DNA of 64,000 bases from Rhizobacter sp. AJA081-3 (GCF_017795745.1 NZ_CP059067.1:4278001-4342000), one strand, 5' to 3'; positions 35,639 through 45,161 are shown, counted from the stretch's first letter. The notes: generated from the sequence alone by a model not told the origin. A program made the numbers and translations.

Positions 35639-36826
35639 ATGGCCCTTCCCCGCGACGTTTTCGTGGTCGGCGCAGCCCGCACCGCCATCGGCACCTTCGG
35701 CGGTGCGCTCAAGGACGTTCCGCTGTCCGACCTGGCCACGCTGGCTGTCAAGACGGCCCTGGAGCGCAGCGGCGCCGGCGCGGCGAGCGTCGGCCATCTG
35801 GCCATGGGCACGGTGATCCCGACCGAACCGCGCGATGCCTACCTCAGCCGCGTGGCCGCCATGAACGCCGGCCTGCCCAAGGAGACACCGGCCTTCAACG
35901 TCAACCGCCTGTGCGGCTCGGGCCTGCAGGCGATCATCTCGGCCTCGCAGGCGATCACGCTGGGCGACTGCGAAGTGGCGGTCGGCGCCGGCGCCGAATC
36001 CATGAGCCGCGGCGCCTACCTGCTGCCGCAGGCGCGCTGGGGCGCTCGCATGGGCGACAGCCCGATGCTCGACTTCGTGGTCGGCGCGCTGCACGACCCG
36101 TTCCACAAGATCCACATGGGCATGACGGCCGAGAACGTGGCCGAGCAGTACGGCATCAGCCGCACGATGATGGACGAGCTGTCGGTGGAGAGCCACCGGC
36201 GCGCGGCCGCCGCCATCGCCGCCGGCCGCTTCAAGGAGCAGATCGTGCCGGTGGTGATCGCCAGCAAGAAGGGCGACATCTCCTTCGACACCGACGAGCA
36301 CGTCAAGGCCAGCACGACGATGGAGACCCTGGCCAAGATGCGCGCCGCGTTCAAGAAGGACGGCTCGGTGACCGCCGGCAACGCCTCGGGCATCAACGAC
36401 GGCGCGGGCGCCGTGGTGCTGGCCAGCGCTGACGCGGTGAAGGCGCAGGGCCTCAAGCCGATCGCGCGCCTGGTGGCCTACGCCCACGCCGGCGTGGAGC
36501 CCACCATCATGGGCATCGGCCCGGTGCCGGCAACGAAGCTGGCCCTGGCCCGCGCCGGCCTGAAGGTCAGCGACCTCGACGTCATCGAGTCGAACGAAGC
36601 TTTTGCCGCGCAGGCCTGCGCGGTGGTCAAGGAACTCGCCCTCGACCCGGCCAAGGTGAACCCGAACGGCTCGGGCATCTCGCTCGGCCACCCGATCGGC
36701 GCGACCGGCGCCATCATCACCACCAAGGCGCTGTACGAGCTGCAGCGCGTGAAGGGCCGCTACGCCCTGGTGACGATGTGCATCGGCGGCGGCCAGGGCA
36801 TCGCCGCGATCTTCGAGCGCGTCTGA
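35639..36826 (+). CDS. Acetyl-CoA acetyltransferase (beta-ketothiolase, BktB-like)
   Basis: A 395-residue biosynthetic-type thiolase. Catalytic residues C92 (LCGSGLQ), H351 (GHPIGATG) and C381 (CIGGGQG) are all present. Sequence runs such as TEPRDAYLSRVAAMNAG and ARWGARMGDSPMLDFVVGALHDPFHKIHMGMTAENVA are very close to BktB of Cupriavidus, a thiolase of broad chain length used in polyhydroxyalkanoate synthesis and beta-oxidation. It has AGGAG before the ATG. It stands alone and its stop abuts the convergent Nudix gene. Acetoacetyl-CoA from leucine catabolism could be a substrate. Confidence 0.93.
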   Translation: MALPRDVFVVGAARTAIGTFGGALKDVPLSDLATLAVKTALERSGAGAASVGHLAMGTVIPTEPRDAYLSRVAAMNAGLPKETPAFNVNRLCGSGLQAIISASQAITLGDCEVAVGAGAESMSRGAYLLPQARWGARMGDSPMLDFVVGALHDPFHKIHMGMTAENVAEQYGISRTMMDELSVESHRRAAAAIAAGRFKEQIVPVVIASKKGDISFDTDEHVKASTTMETLAKMRAAFKKDGSVTAGNASGINDGAGAVVLASADAVKAQGLKPIARLVAYAHAGVEPTIMGIGPVPATKLALARAGLKVSDLDVIESNEAFAAQACAVVKELALDPAKVNPNGSGISLGHPIGATGAIITTKALYELQRVKGRYALVTMCIGGGQGIAAIFERV

Positions 36827-38464
36827 TCAGGCGGGCTGGGCGCGGCCCTCGCCGCGCAGCTTGATCAGGTGCGCCCGCAGCGAGCGCAGCGCCATCGGAT
36901 GCATGCGTTCGGGCACATCGTCATAGACGCGCGCGAGCAGCGCGGGCTCGTCCGTCGAGCCCAGCTCGCGGATCGCCGCCAGCACCTTGGCCTCGCGCTG
37001 CAGCCGGTGGGCGATGATCTTCTCGAAGGCCGCGCGCGGCCGCGCCATCAGGAACCCGTGGCCGGGCGCGAGCCAGTCCAGGTCTTCGTCACAGAGCGCG
37101 CGCAGCGAGGCGAGGTAGGCGGCCATGTCGCCGTCCGGCGGGTTGATGACCACGGTGCTGAGCTGCATGACATGGTCGCCGGTGAAGAGCGTCTTCTCCT
37201 CGTCGAACCGGTAGCACAGGTGGTTGGAGGCATGGCCAGGGGTGTGGATCGCGCTCAGCGTCACGCCCGCGTCCAGCTCGAAGCGCTCGCCTCCGACCAG
37301 AAGCCGCTCAGGCGCGAAGCTGGCGTCCTGCCACTCGGGGTGGTCGGCGATGCGGCCGTGCACGGTGGCGCCCGTGTGCTGCTGCAGCAGCGCGCAGGCC
37401 GGCGAATGATCGAGGTGCGTGTGCGTCGCGAAGATCCAGCGGATCGGCCCCGGCGCCGCAGCGAGGATCGCCTGCACATGCTGCGGGTCGGCCGGCCCCG
37501 GATCGATGGCCGCCCATTCGTTGCTCGGCCCACCGCCGACGAGATAGGTATTGGTGCCCGGGCCGGTCATCACGCTGCCGTTGTGAGCGGTGACGCGGAT
37601 CAGGTGCGCCGACAGCCGCACCGCCACGCCCGGGTTGATGTCGTAGGAGGCGAAGCCCTGGCAGCCGGGGTCGATGCGGCGCAGCTCCGCGAAGGCCGGT
37701 TCGTCCGGCGTCACCGGCCGGGTGCCGTCGCGGCCGGTGCCGATCTGCGGCTGGATCAGCGGCACCTCGCGCGGCGCGCGCGCCCAGGCCAGCAAGGCAT
37801 CGACGCTGTCGAAGCGGGCGATGGCCTCCAGCGTCTTCTGCGTCGGCGTGAGCAGCTTGAGGGGCTCGGTGCGCGTCAGCGCCGCGGTCGGGGCGAGCCA
37901 GAGTTGCTCGACGAGTTCGCCGTCGTCGTGCGCCGCCGTCTGGCCCTGCGGCGCGCGGGCAATGAAGAAGCGCGTGTCGAAGCGCTTGGGGCGGCCGACC
38001 GGCGTGACCCAGTGGCTGAAGTAGACGAGCTGGTCGACGTCCAGCGTGAGCGCTTCTTCGTGGCACAGCGCGGCCAGCGACTGCTCGCCGCGCTGCAGCG
38101 GGCCGCGCCAGGCCTGCAGGCGGGTGTCGCGCGCCGCATCGGGCGCGAGCGGCCGGCCAGCGGGGTCGCGCGCGAAGAGCAGGCCCGCCTCCTCGAAGCA
38201 TTCGCGCACCGCTGCCACCCAGTAGTCCAGCGCATGCGCGGCCACGCCCAGGCGCACATCGGCCTCAGCCGGTTCCACGCCGCGGCAGAACGGCTGCGCT
38301 GCACGGTCCGCCGCATCCACCAGCCCGCCCGGGAACACCCAGGCGCCGCTGTTGTGGTCGCCACGCTCGGCGCGGCGCAGCAGCAGCACCTCGATGCCGA
38401 CCGGGCCGTCGCGCACCACCACCACGGTGGCGGAGGGCCGCGGGGGCTTGTCGGCGATCGACAT
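36827..38464 (-). CDS. Nudix hydrolase / metallo-beta-lactamase fusion protein
   Basis: A 545-residue two-domain protein. The N-terminal Nudix domain (about 1-250) starts the box with FPGGLVDAAD and finishes with VRECFEEAGLLF, but some 30 residues are inserted between them, as in the NUDT19-type CoA diphosphatases. The C-terminal MBL domain (about 270-500) has THTHLDH, IHTPGHASNH, FTGDHVM and PGHG, like LACTB2 relatives. The ATG at 38464 overlaps the monooxygenase stop by one base. In an operon with a biotin-carrier/carboxyltransferase, a role in acyl-CoA turnover or repair is inferred; the substrate of either domain is not known. Confidence 0.85.
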   Translation of the reverse strand: MSIADKPPRPSATVVVVRDGPVGIEVLLLRRAERGDHNSGAWVFPGGLVDAADRAAQPFCRGVEPAEADVRLGVAAHALDYWVAAVRECFEEAGLLFARDPAGRPLAPDAARDTRLQAWRGPLQRGEQSLAALCHEEALTLDVDQLVYFSHWVTPVGRPKRFDTRFFIARAPQGQTAAHDDGELVEQLWLAPTAALTRTEPLKLLTPTQKTLEAIARFDSVDALLAWARAPREVPLIQPQIGTGRDGTRPVTPDEPAFAELRRIDPGCQGFASYDINPGVAVRLSAHLIRVTAHNGSVMTGPGTNTYLVGGGPSNEWAAIDPGPADPQHVQAILAAAPGPIRWIFATHTHLDHSPACALLQQHTGATVHGRIADHPEWQDASFAPERLLVGGERFELDAGVTLSAIHTPGHASNHLCYRFDEEKTLFTGDHVMQLSTVVINPPDGDMAAYLASLRALCDEDLDWLAPGHGFLMARPRAAFEKIIAHRLQREAKVLAAIRELGSTDEPALLARVYDDVPERMHPMALRSLRAHLIKLRGEGRAQPA

Positions 38465-38826
38465 CAGCGGCGGAAGCCCAGCTCCACGGTGAACCACTGC
38501 GGGTTCAGCGCGGCCAGCGGCGCCTTGAGTTTCTCGATCTGTGCTGCCGGCGCATGCACTTCGAGCTTGGTGATCTGCGCGATCTTCAGCGCTTCTTGCA
38601 GCGTGGCACCGACGTTGTCCAGGTGCGCCAGCACAGCAGCCGCATCGTCGTAGCCTTCACGGCAATGCGCCTCGTCGCCGCTGAACGAGAAGGCGTAGTG
38701 CACGCAGCCGGGCTCGGTGCGCGTGCGTGCGACGAAGGTGTCGCACAGGGCCTTGAACTCGGCCATCTTGCCGGGCGCGACCTTGAAATACGGAACCAGG
38801 GTGCAGCAGGTGTCGTTGGCGGCCAT
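38464..38826 (-). CDS. Antibiotic-biosynthesis-monooxygenase-like small protein
   Basis: A 120-residue ferredoxin-like dimeric fold protein of the ABM/quinol monooxygenase type: TLVPYFKVAPGKMAEFKALCDTFVARTRTEPGCVHYAFS covers the first strand-helix and the conserved EPGC turn, and AHLDNVGATLQEALK follows. Members include quinol monooxygenases and many proteins without known reaction. Middle gene of a three-gene operon, 71 bp after the carboxyltransferase fusion and overlapping the Nudix fusion. Confidence 0.8.
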   Translation of the reverse strand: MAANDTCCTLVPYFKVAPGKMAEFKALCDTFVARTRTEPGCVHYAFSFSGDEAHCREGYDDAAAVLAHLDNVGATLQEALKIAQITKLEVHAPAAQIEKLKAPLAALNPQWFTVELGFRR

Positions 38827-38897
38827 GTCGTGTCTCCTGTGATTGTGGGTGGGGGCTGTCGATGCTACGTCTTGCCCTCGCGCGTGTGAACCGGCGC

Positions 38898-40694
38898 CTA
38901 CCAGGGGTCGATGCCGGGAGCCATGCGCTCCCGCAGGCTCGCGCCGGACAGCCCCTGAAGCAGCCAGTCACGCGTGCGTGACGGGTCGATGACGGTATCG
39001 ATCTCCAGCGTGGCCGCCATGTTCAGCGCGCGGCCGTCGGCGACCTGGCGCTCAAGCAGCTCGCGAAAACGTGCCTCGCGAGCCTCGCCCTCGGGCAATG
39101 CCTCGAGCTCCTTGCGATAGCCCAGGCGCACCGCGCCTTCCAGTCCCATCGCGCCGAACTCGCCGCTGGGCCACGCCGCCATGCCCAGAGGCGCATGGAA
39201 GCCGCCGGCCGCCATCGCCATCGCACCCAGCCCGTAGGCCTTGCGGATCACCACGGCGAAGAAGGGCACGCGCAGGTGCGCCGCGGCAACGAACATTCGG
39301 CTGACATGCCGCACCTGCGCTCGCGCTTCGGTGTCGGGGCCGACCATGAAGCCTGGCGTGTCGATCAGCGAGACCATCGGCAGCCCGTGCGCGTTGCACA
39401 GCTGCATGAAGCGCGCCGCCTTGTCGGCCGCGTCGGCATCGATCGCGCCGCCCAGGTGCAGCGGGTTGCTGGCGATCAGCCCGACCGGCCGGCCGTGCAG
39501 CCGCGCCAGCACGGTGTGGATGCCGATGCCGAAACCGGCACGCAGCTCGAGCGCGGTGTCGCGGTCGACCAGGCCCGCGATCACGGCGCGCATGTCGTGG
39601 CTGCGCACGCGGTTCTCGGGCAGCAGCCCGCGCAGCGCGAGCGCATCGGGCGCCTCGCCGTGGCGCGGCTCGGCGTCGAAGTAGCCGAGGTATCGCTTGG
39701 CCGCCGCCACGGCCGCGGCCTCGTCGTCGACCAGCACGTCGATCACGCCGTTGGCCGACTGCTGCGCGGCCGGGCCGATGTCTTCGGGCCGGAAGCGGCC
39801 GAGCCCGCCGCCATCGATCATCGCCGGCCCGCCCATGCCGATGTTGCTGTCGCGCGTGGCAATGATCAGGTCGCAGCAACCCAGCAGCGCCGCGTTGCCG
39901 GCGAAGCAGCGGCCCGCCGCGATGCCAACCACCGGCACCTGCCCGGAGAGCTTCGCGAAACTCGCGAAGGTGGTGACGTGCAGCCCGGCGACGATGGGCA
40001 TGTCGGTGTCGCCCGGCCGGCCGCCGCCGCCTTCGGCGAAGAGCACCACGGGCAGGCGCTGGTCGAGCGCGAGCGCGAGCAGCCGGTCGGTCTTCTGGTG
40101 GTTGCGCAGGCCCTGTGTGCCGGCCAGCACGGTGGCGTCGTAGGCGAGCACGGCGCAACGACGGCCGCCCACGTTGCCGACGCCGGTGACCATGCCGTCG
40201 GCCGGCGTCTGGCGGATCAGTTCGTCGACGCTGCGGCGCTTCGTCTGCGCGGCGTAGGCGAAGCCGCCATATTCGACGAAGCTGCCGGGGTCGCACAGGT
40301 CCGCCACGTTCTCGCGCGCCGTGCGTTGTCCGTTGGCATGGCGGCGCGCCACGGCCTCGGGGCGGGCCGCATCGTGGAGCAGCGCCTCACGTTCGAAGTA
40401 TTCGCGCAGGTCGGCGCGCAGAGTGGCCGCGGGGGCCACCGGCGCTTCGGCCACTGTATTCGCGTCGCGCAACTCAACCGGCCCCAGGCGCAGCAGGCCG
40501 TCGCCCTCGCCGACCAGTTCGCCGGGCCGCGCGAGCAGCGCCAGCACGCGCGCATCGTGCGGCGCGCGCACCTCGTGCTCCATCTTCATCGCCTCGACGA
40601 TGGCCAGCAGATCGCCGGCACGCACCGCCTGCCCGGCGCTCACTGCCATCTCGACCACCGTGGCGGCCATCGGCGAACGGATCTCCTGGGTCAT
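38898..40694 (-). CDS. Biotin-carrier / acyl-CoA carboxyltransferase fusion
   Basis: A 598-residue protein. The N-terminal biotinyl domain (1-75) has the lysine in VEAMKMEHEV (K37). The rest (about 90-598) is a full carboxyltransferase with N- and C-lobes: GGRPGDTDMPI, AAGRCFAGNAALLGCCDLIIA, NIGMGGPAMIDGGGLG, then IDTPGFMVGPDTEARA and AAGGFHAPLGMAAWPSGEFGAMGLEGAV. There is no biotin carboxylase domain and no gene for one nearby, so the partner must be encoded elsewhere. Substrate is probably a short or branched acyl-CoA. It leads the operon with the ABM and Nudix-MBL genes. Confidence 0.88.
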   Translation of the reverse strand: MTQEIRSPMAATVVEMAVSAGQAVRAGDLLAIVEAMKMEHEVRAPHDARVLALLARPGELVGEGDGLLRLGPVELRDANTVAEAPVAPAATLRADLREYFEREALLHDAARPEAVARRHANGQRTARENVADLCDPGSFVEYGGFAYAAQTKRRSVDELIRQTPADGMVTGVGNVGGRRCAVLAYDATVLAGTQGLRNHQKTDRLLALALDQRLPVVLFAEGGGGRPGDTDMPIVAGLHVTTFASFAKLSGQVPVVGIAAGRCFAGNAALLGCCDLIIATRDSNIGMGGPAMIDGGGLGRFRPEDIGPAAQQSANGVIDVLVDDEAAAVAAAKRYLGYFDAEPRHGEAPDALALRGLLPENRVRSHDMRAVIAGLVDRDTALELRAGFGIGIHTVLARLHGRPVGLIASNPLHLGGAIDADAADKAARFMQLCNAHGLPMVSLIDTPGFMVGPDTEARAQVRHVSRMFVAAAHLRVPFFAVVIRKAYGLGAMAMAAGGFHAPLGMAAWPSGEFGAMGLEGAVRLGYRKELEALPEGEAREARFRELLERQVADGRALNMAATLEIDTVIDPSRTRDWLLQGLSGASLRERMAPGIDPW

Positions 40695-40709
40695 GCAATC
40701 CTCCGGCGG

Positions 40710-40741
40710 CCACTGTAGCGCCGGCGCACGCGCTACAGTGG
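40710..40741. promoter_or_regulatory. Symmetric divergent promoter between carboxyltransferase and dehydratase genes
   Basis: CCACTGTAGCGC (40710-40721) and GCGCTACAGTGG (40730-40741) are perfect 12-bp inverted arms around 8 bp. Each arm holds TACAGT, a good -10 box, reading outwards: plus-strand 40734-40739 towards the dehydratase and minus-strand 40717-40712 towards the carboxyltransferase. Their upstream parts must overlap, so the two promoters may exclude each other or share a regulator. Confidence 0.55.
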
Positions 40742-40777
40742 TCGCGCCCGGGACAACCCGCCGAGGCCCACACCGCC

Positions 40778-41746
40778 ATGCTCCAGTTCGCCGAGATCGA
40801 AGCCGCCGCCGCCCGCCTGAAGGGCGTGGCCCACCGCACCCCCGTCGTCAGCTCGCGCACGCTCGACGAGCTGCTCGGCATGCAGGTGCTGATGAAGGCC
40901 GAGAACCTTCAGCGCATGGGCGCCTTCAAGTTCCGCGGCGGCTACAACTCGGTCAACGTGCTCAGCGACGACGAACGCTCTCGCGGCGTGGTCGCCTTCT
41001 CGTCGGGCAACCATGCGCAGGCGGTGGCGCTGGCCGCGCGGCTGCACAGCTGCGCCGCCACCATCGTGATGCCGCAAGACGCGCCGGCGCTCAAGCTCGC
41101 CGCCACGCGCGGCTACGGCGCCGAGGTGATCGTCTACGACCGCTACAAGGAAGACCGCGCCGAGATCGCCGCGCGGCTGACGAAGGAGCGTGGCGCCTCG
41201 CTGATCCCGCCCTACGACCACCTGCCGGTGATGGCCGGCCAGGGCACCGCGGCGCTGGAGCTGATCGAGGATGCGGGGCCGCTCGATGCGCTGATCGTCT
41301 GCGCCGGCGGCGGCGGCTTCCTGTCGGGCTGCGCGGTGGCCGCCAAACACCTGCTGCCCGGCATCGATGTGTTCGGCGCCGAGCCGGAGCGCGGCAACGA
41401 CATGCAGCAATCGCTGCGCAGCGGCCAACTCGTGCACATCGACGTGCCGCGAACGATCTGCGACGGGCAGCAGACGCAGTCGCCAGGTAAGCACCCGTTC
41501 GAGGTGATCCAGGCCCTGGTCACCGACGTGCTCACCGTGCCCGACCCGGTGGTGGTGGAGGCGATGCGCTTCGTCTTCGAACGGATGAAGCTGGTGCTGG
41601 AACCGTCGGGCGCCTGTGGACTGGCGGCGCTGATGCACCACCGCGAACGCTTCCGCGGCCGGAGGGTGGGCGTCACGCTGTCGGGCGGCAATATCGGCAT
41701 CGACCGCTTCGTGGCGCTGCTCACTGGCGCCGAGCGGGTCGACTGA
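40778..41746 (+). CDS. Threonine/serine dehydratase, PLP-dependent
   Basis: A 322-residue fold-type II PLP enzyme of the single-domain (TdcB/serine-racemase-like) type, without a C-terminal ACT domain. The Schiff-base lysine is K51 in FKFRGGYN, SSGNHAQAVA binds the substrate carboxylate, AGGGGFLSG the phosphate, and SGGNIGID closes the site. It may make 2-oxobutyrate from threonine, or act on serine or 3-hydroxyaspartate; sequence alone does not decide. It is divergent from the carboxyltransferase operon and shares a symmetric promoter region with it. Confidence 0.87.
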   Translation: MLQFAEIEAAAARLKGVAHRTPVVSSRTLDELLGMQVLMKAENLQRMGAFKFRGGYNSVNVLSDDERSRGVVAFSSGNHAQAVALAARLHSCAATIVMPQDAPALKLAATRGYGAEVIVYDRYKEDRAEIAARLTKERGASLIPPYDHLPVMAGQGTAALELIEDAGPLDALIVCAGGGGFLSGCAVAAKHLLPGIDVFGAEPERGNDMQQSLRSGQLVHIDVPRTICDGQQTQSPGKHPFEVIQALVTDVLTVPDPVVVEAMRFVFERMKLVLEPSGACGLAALMHHRERFRGRRVGVTLSGGNIGIDRFVALLTGAERVD

Positions 41747-41752
41747 GCGGGC

Positions 41753-42814
41753 TCAGCGGCCGAAACCCTCCAGCACGTTGGCCACGTTCACGCCGACCTC
41801 GGCCACCGCATAGCCGCCCTCGAAGGTGAACACCGTGGGCAGGCCGAGCGTGGCGAGGCTCGCGCCGACCTGCAGGTAGTCGGCACTGTGCAGCTGGAAG
41901 CCGGAGATCGGGTCGCCCTCGAAAGTGTCGACGCCGAGCGCCACCACCAGGGCCTGGGCGCCGAAGGCACGCACCGCGTCGACGCCCTGTACCAGCGCAT
42001 CGTGCCAGCGGGCGAAACCGGTACCGCGCGGCAGCGGCAAGTTGAGGTTGAAGCCCTCGCCGTCAGCGGCGCCGCGCTCGTCGGCATGGCCGAGGTAGAA
42101 CGGGTACTCGGTGCGCGGGTCGCCGTGGACCGAGACGGTGAACACGTCGGCGCGCTCGTAGAAGAGGCTTTGCGTGCCGTTGCCGTGGTGGTAGTCGATG
42201 TCGAGCACCGCGACACGCGCGAAGCCGCTGTCGCGCAGCGTCTGCGCCGCCAGCGCCGCGTTGTTGAGGAAGCAGTAGCCGCCGAAGAAGTCGGCGCCGG
42301 CATGGTGGCCGGGCGGGCGGCTCAGCGCGAAGGCCGAAAGCACCGAGCCCGAGGCCACTGCCCGCGCGGCCAACACCGCGCCGTGCGCACCGGTGCGTGC
42401 GGCGAGCCACGTACCGGCGGTCAGCGGCGTGCCGGCGTCGAAGGAATACAGGCCCAGTCGCGCCGCGAAGTTGTCGGGCTCCACGTCGGAACGGAAACCG
42501 CGCACCGGCCACACGGAAGGCAATGCGTCGAGTCCGGCATTCGCCGGGTCCAGCGCTACCCAATCACTCCAGGCTCGCGCGAGGAAGTCGAGGTAGCGCG
42601 GCGCGTGCACACGCCGCAGCAGCGCCTCGAAGGCGGCATCCTCGCCCGCATGCATGTCGAGTGGCGTGAGCTGCGGCCCGATGCCGCGGCGCCGCAGTTC
42701 GGCCAGCACGTGGTCAAGCCGCTGCGGCACCTCGTGGCAAGCCACCAGTCGGCCGCGGAACATCTCGTGGCGGCCGGCGTGGCGGGCGTGCTCGGGGTTG
42801 TGGACGACCAGCAT
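41753..42814 (-). CDS. Histone-deacetylase-family (acetylpolyamine amidohydrolase-like) protein
   Basis: A 353-residue zinc amidohydrolase. The charge-relay histidines are H170-H171 (RPPGHHA), zinc ligands D207 and H209 (DIDYHHGNGTQ) and D296 (GVDTFEGDP). The insertion FYLGHADERGAADGEGFNLNLPL is typical of acetylpolyamine amidohydrolase-like bacterial members rather than eukaryotic histone deacetylases. The likely substrate is an acetylated polyamine or another small amide. I start it at ATG 42814; longer frames overlap the divergent lipid kinase gene. Its end lies 7 bp from the convergent dehydratase. Confidence 0.85.
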   Translation of the reverse strand: MLVVHNPEHARHAGRHEMFRGRLVACHEVPQRLDHVLAELRRRGIGPQLTPLDMHAGEDAAFEALLRRVHAPRYLDFLARAWSDWVALDPANAGLDALPSVWPVRGFRSDVEPDNFAARLGLYSFDAGTPLTAGTWLAARTGAHGAVLAARAVASGSVLSAFALSRPPGHHAGADFFGGYCFLNNAALAAQTLRDSGFARVAVLDIDYHHGNGTQSLFYERADVFTVSVHGDPRTEYPFYLGHADERGAADGEGFNLNLPLPRGTGFARWHDALVQGVDAVRAFGAQALVVALGVDTFEGDPISGFQLHSADYLQVGASLATLGLPTVFTFEGGYAVAEVGVNVANVLEGFGR

Positions 42815-42906
42815 GGTTCGCTCGGGGTGGAACAAGCGTGCGATTTTGCGCGGAGCAGCCAGCCAGCCGTGGAGCGCATCACAAATTGCGATAGGCTTCC
42901 CAGCCG

Positions 42907-43905
42907 ATGCTGGCCACTCCCTCGACCCGGACCGCCCAAGAGCCCGAGCCCGAGATCCTTCGTCCCGATCGGCCGACGATGGTTCTGCTGAACCCGCGCG
43001 CCGCGGGCGGGCAGGCGGCAGCGCTCGCGCAGCCGGTGCGCAGCTGGCTCGCGGCCCATGCCCCTGGTGTGGCACTGGTGGAATCCGACAGCATCGAGCG
43101 CTCGCGCGCCACGCTCCAGTGCCTGCCGCGCAGCAGCCGCGTGGTGCTGATCGGCGGTGACGGCACGCTGCACCACATGCTGCCCGTGCTGCTCACGCAC
43201 CGGCTTGCGCTCGGCGTGGTGCCGCTGGGCAGCGGCAACGACACGGCCCGCGCGCTCGGCGTCGCCGAATTGCCGTGGGCCAAGGCACTCGACCTGGCCT
43301 TGCGCGGCCCGACACGGCGCATGGATGTGGGCGAACTCGTCACGCCGCGCCAGCGCGTGCCGTTCTTCTCCAGCCTGGCCGCCGGATTCGATGCCGCCGT
43401 CGGCCGCCGCGCCATCGAGAGCCCGCGCTGGCTCAGCGGCACGTCGCGCTATGTGTGGGCGACGATGGGCGAACTGGGTTCGCTTCGAACCCACCGCGTG
43501 CGCATCGCGCTCGACGGTGCGCCGGCCCACGAAGGCGAGGTGATCTTCGCATCGGTGCTCAATACGCGCAGCTACGGCAGCGGCATGCCCGCGGTGCCGG
43601 GTGCCAGGGTGGCCGATGGCAAGCTCGACCTGCTCCTGGCGGGCCACTTCGGCCGCATCGGCACGCTGGCGATGTTGCCGAGGCTGCTCAAGGGCACCCA
43701 TCTGTCGAACACGAAGGTGCAGACCTGGAAGTTCCAGGACCTGCAGATCGAGAGCGACGACGAACTGCCGCTGGCCGCGGACGGCGAGCCGCTGGAGCCC
43801 ATGCGGCGCTTCGAGGTGCGCGTGCGCGTCGCCGCCGTCAGCGTCGTCACCACCAAGGCGCAGCGCAAGCAGTTCCCTGCCAACGCCGAGGAAGATCAGG
43901 CGTAG
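42907..43905 (+). CDS. Diacylglycerol-kinase-family lipid kinase (YegS-like)
   Basis: A 332-residue cytoplasmic kinase of the DAGK catalytic family. The nucleotide-binding motif [11 protein letters not shown] is at about 82-92, [14 protein letters not shown] near 106, and the C-terminal beta-sandwich ends with DGEPLEPM. Family members phosphorylate diacylglycerol, sphingosine-like lipids or phosphatidylglycerol. The ATG at 42907 lies 92 bp from the divergent deacetylase start. The 3' end overlaps the convergent dadA gene by 10 bp. Confidence 0.88.
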   Translation: MLATPSTRTAQEPEPEILRPDRPTMVLLNPRAAGGQAAALAQPVRSWLAAHAPGVALVESDSIERSRATLQCLPRSSRVVLIGGDGTLHHMLPVLLTHRLALGVVPLGSGNDTARALGVAELPWAKALDLALRGPTRRMDVGELVTPRQRVPFFSSLAAGFDAAVGRRAIESPRWLSGTSRYVWATMGELGSLRTHRVRIALDGAPAHEGEVIFASVLNTRSYGSGMPAVPGARVADGKLDLLLAGHFGRIGTLAMLPRLLKGTHLSNTKVQTWKFQDLQIESDDELPLAADGEPLEPMRRFEVRVRVAAVSVVTTKAQRKQFPANAEEDQA

Positions 43906-45161
43906 GCGTTCGGGTAGCGGTCGAGCGTCAGGCCGGACATGTCGATCGCCGGTGTGCGGCCGGAGATCAGGTCGGCCATCACGCGGCCCGTGCCGGCCGC
44001 CATCGTCCAGCCCAGCGTGCCGTGGCCGGTGGCCAGGTAGAGGTTGGGCAGCTTCGTGCCGCCGACCACGGGCGTGCCGTCGGGCGTCATCGGCCGCAGG
44101 CCGCACCAGAATTCGGCACGCGACACGTCGCCACCGGCCGGGAACAGGTCGGTCACCACATGCTCCAGCGTGCGCCGGCGCGGCTCGTGCAGCGCGAGGG
44201 TGTAGCCGGCCAGCTCGGCCGTGCCGCCGACGCGGATGCGATCGCCCAGGCGCGTGACGGCGACCTTGTGGGTCTCGTCCATCACGGTGGATTCGGGCGC
44301 GCCGCTCGCGTCGGTGATCGGCACGGTGATCGAGTAGCCCTTGACGGGGTACACAGGGATGCGGATGCCCAGTGGCGCGAGCAGCAGCGGCGAGTAGCTG
44401 CCCAGCGCGAGCAGATAGGCATCGGCCTTCAGCGTGCCCGCCGCAGTGACCACGCCGCTGATGCGGCCGCCCGAGGTTTCGAGCCGCTCGATCGAGGTGC
44501 CGTGGCGGAACTGCACGCCGCGTTGCGCGGCCATCGCGGCCAGGTTCTGCGTGAACTTGAAGCAGTCGCCGGTCTCGTCGCCGGGCAGCAGCAGCCCACC
44601 GACGAACTTGTCCTGTACGCGCGCCAGCGCGGGCTCGTGGCGGATGAAGCCGGCACGGTCGAGCAGTTCGTAGCGCACGCCGTAGCGCTTGAGCACCTCG
44701 ATGTCAGCGCCGGTGCCGTCGAGCTGCTTCTGGGTGCGGAACAGCTGCAGCGTGCCTTGCGAACGCTCGTCGTAGCCGATGCCGGTGCTCGAGCGCATCT
44801 CGCGCAGCACGTCGCGGCTGTATTCGGCCAGTCGCACCATGCGGCCCTTGTTGATCTCGTAGCGCGCCGCGGTGCAGTTGCGCAGCATCGACAGGCCCCA
44901 GCGCACCAGGCCCATGTCCAGGTGCGGGCGGATCACCAGCGGGCGGTGCTGCATGAGCAGCCACTTGATCGCCTTCAGCGGCACACCGGGCCCGGCCCAG
45001 GGCGCCGAATAGCCCGGCGACACCTCGCCGGCATTGGCGTAGCTGGTCTCCTTGCCGGCCGCGTCCTGGCGGTCGATCACCGTGACCTCGTGGCCGGCCT
45101 GCGCCAGAAACCACGCGCTCGTCACACCGATGACGCCGCTGCCCAGAACGATGACCTTCAT
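43896..45161 (-). CDS. dadA: D-amino acid dehydrogenase
   Basis: A 421-residue FAD enzyme that oxidises D-alanine and other D-amino acids at the inner membrane, feeding electrons to quinone. The dinucleotide motif [19 protein letters not shown] starts at residue 3; [27 protein letters not shown] and the C-terminal [15 protein letters not shown]...[12 protein letters not shown] are DadA signatures. The ATG at 45161 follows AAGGAG; an in-frame start at 45179 is less well placed. It lies divergent from amn with 200 bp between; no alanine racemase gene (dadX) is adjacent. Confidence 0.94.
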   Translation of the reverse strand: MKVIVLGSGVIGVTSAWFLAQAGHEVTVIDRQDAAGKETSYANAGEVSPGYSAPWAGPGVPLKAIKWLLMQHRPLVIRPHLDMGLVRWGLSMLRNCTAARYEINKGRMVRLAEYSRDVLREMRSSTGIGYDERSQGTLQLFRTQKQLDGTGADIEVLKRYGVRYELLDRAGFIRHEPALARVQDKFVGGLLLPGDETGDCFKFTQNLAAMAAQRGVQFRHGTSIERLETSGGRISGVVTAAGTLKADAYLLALGSYSPLLLAPLGIRIPVYPVKGYSITVPITDASGAPESTVMDETHKVAVTRLGDRIRVGGTAELAGYTLALHEPRRRTLEHVVTDLFPAGGDVSRAEFWCGLRPMTPDGTPVVGGTKLPNLYLATGHGTLGWTMAAGTGRVMADLISGRTPAIDMSGLTLDRYPNAYA

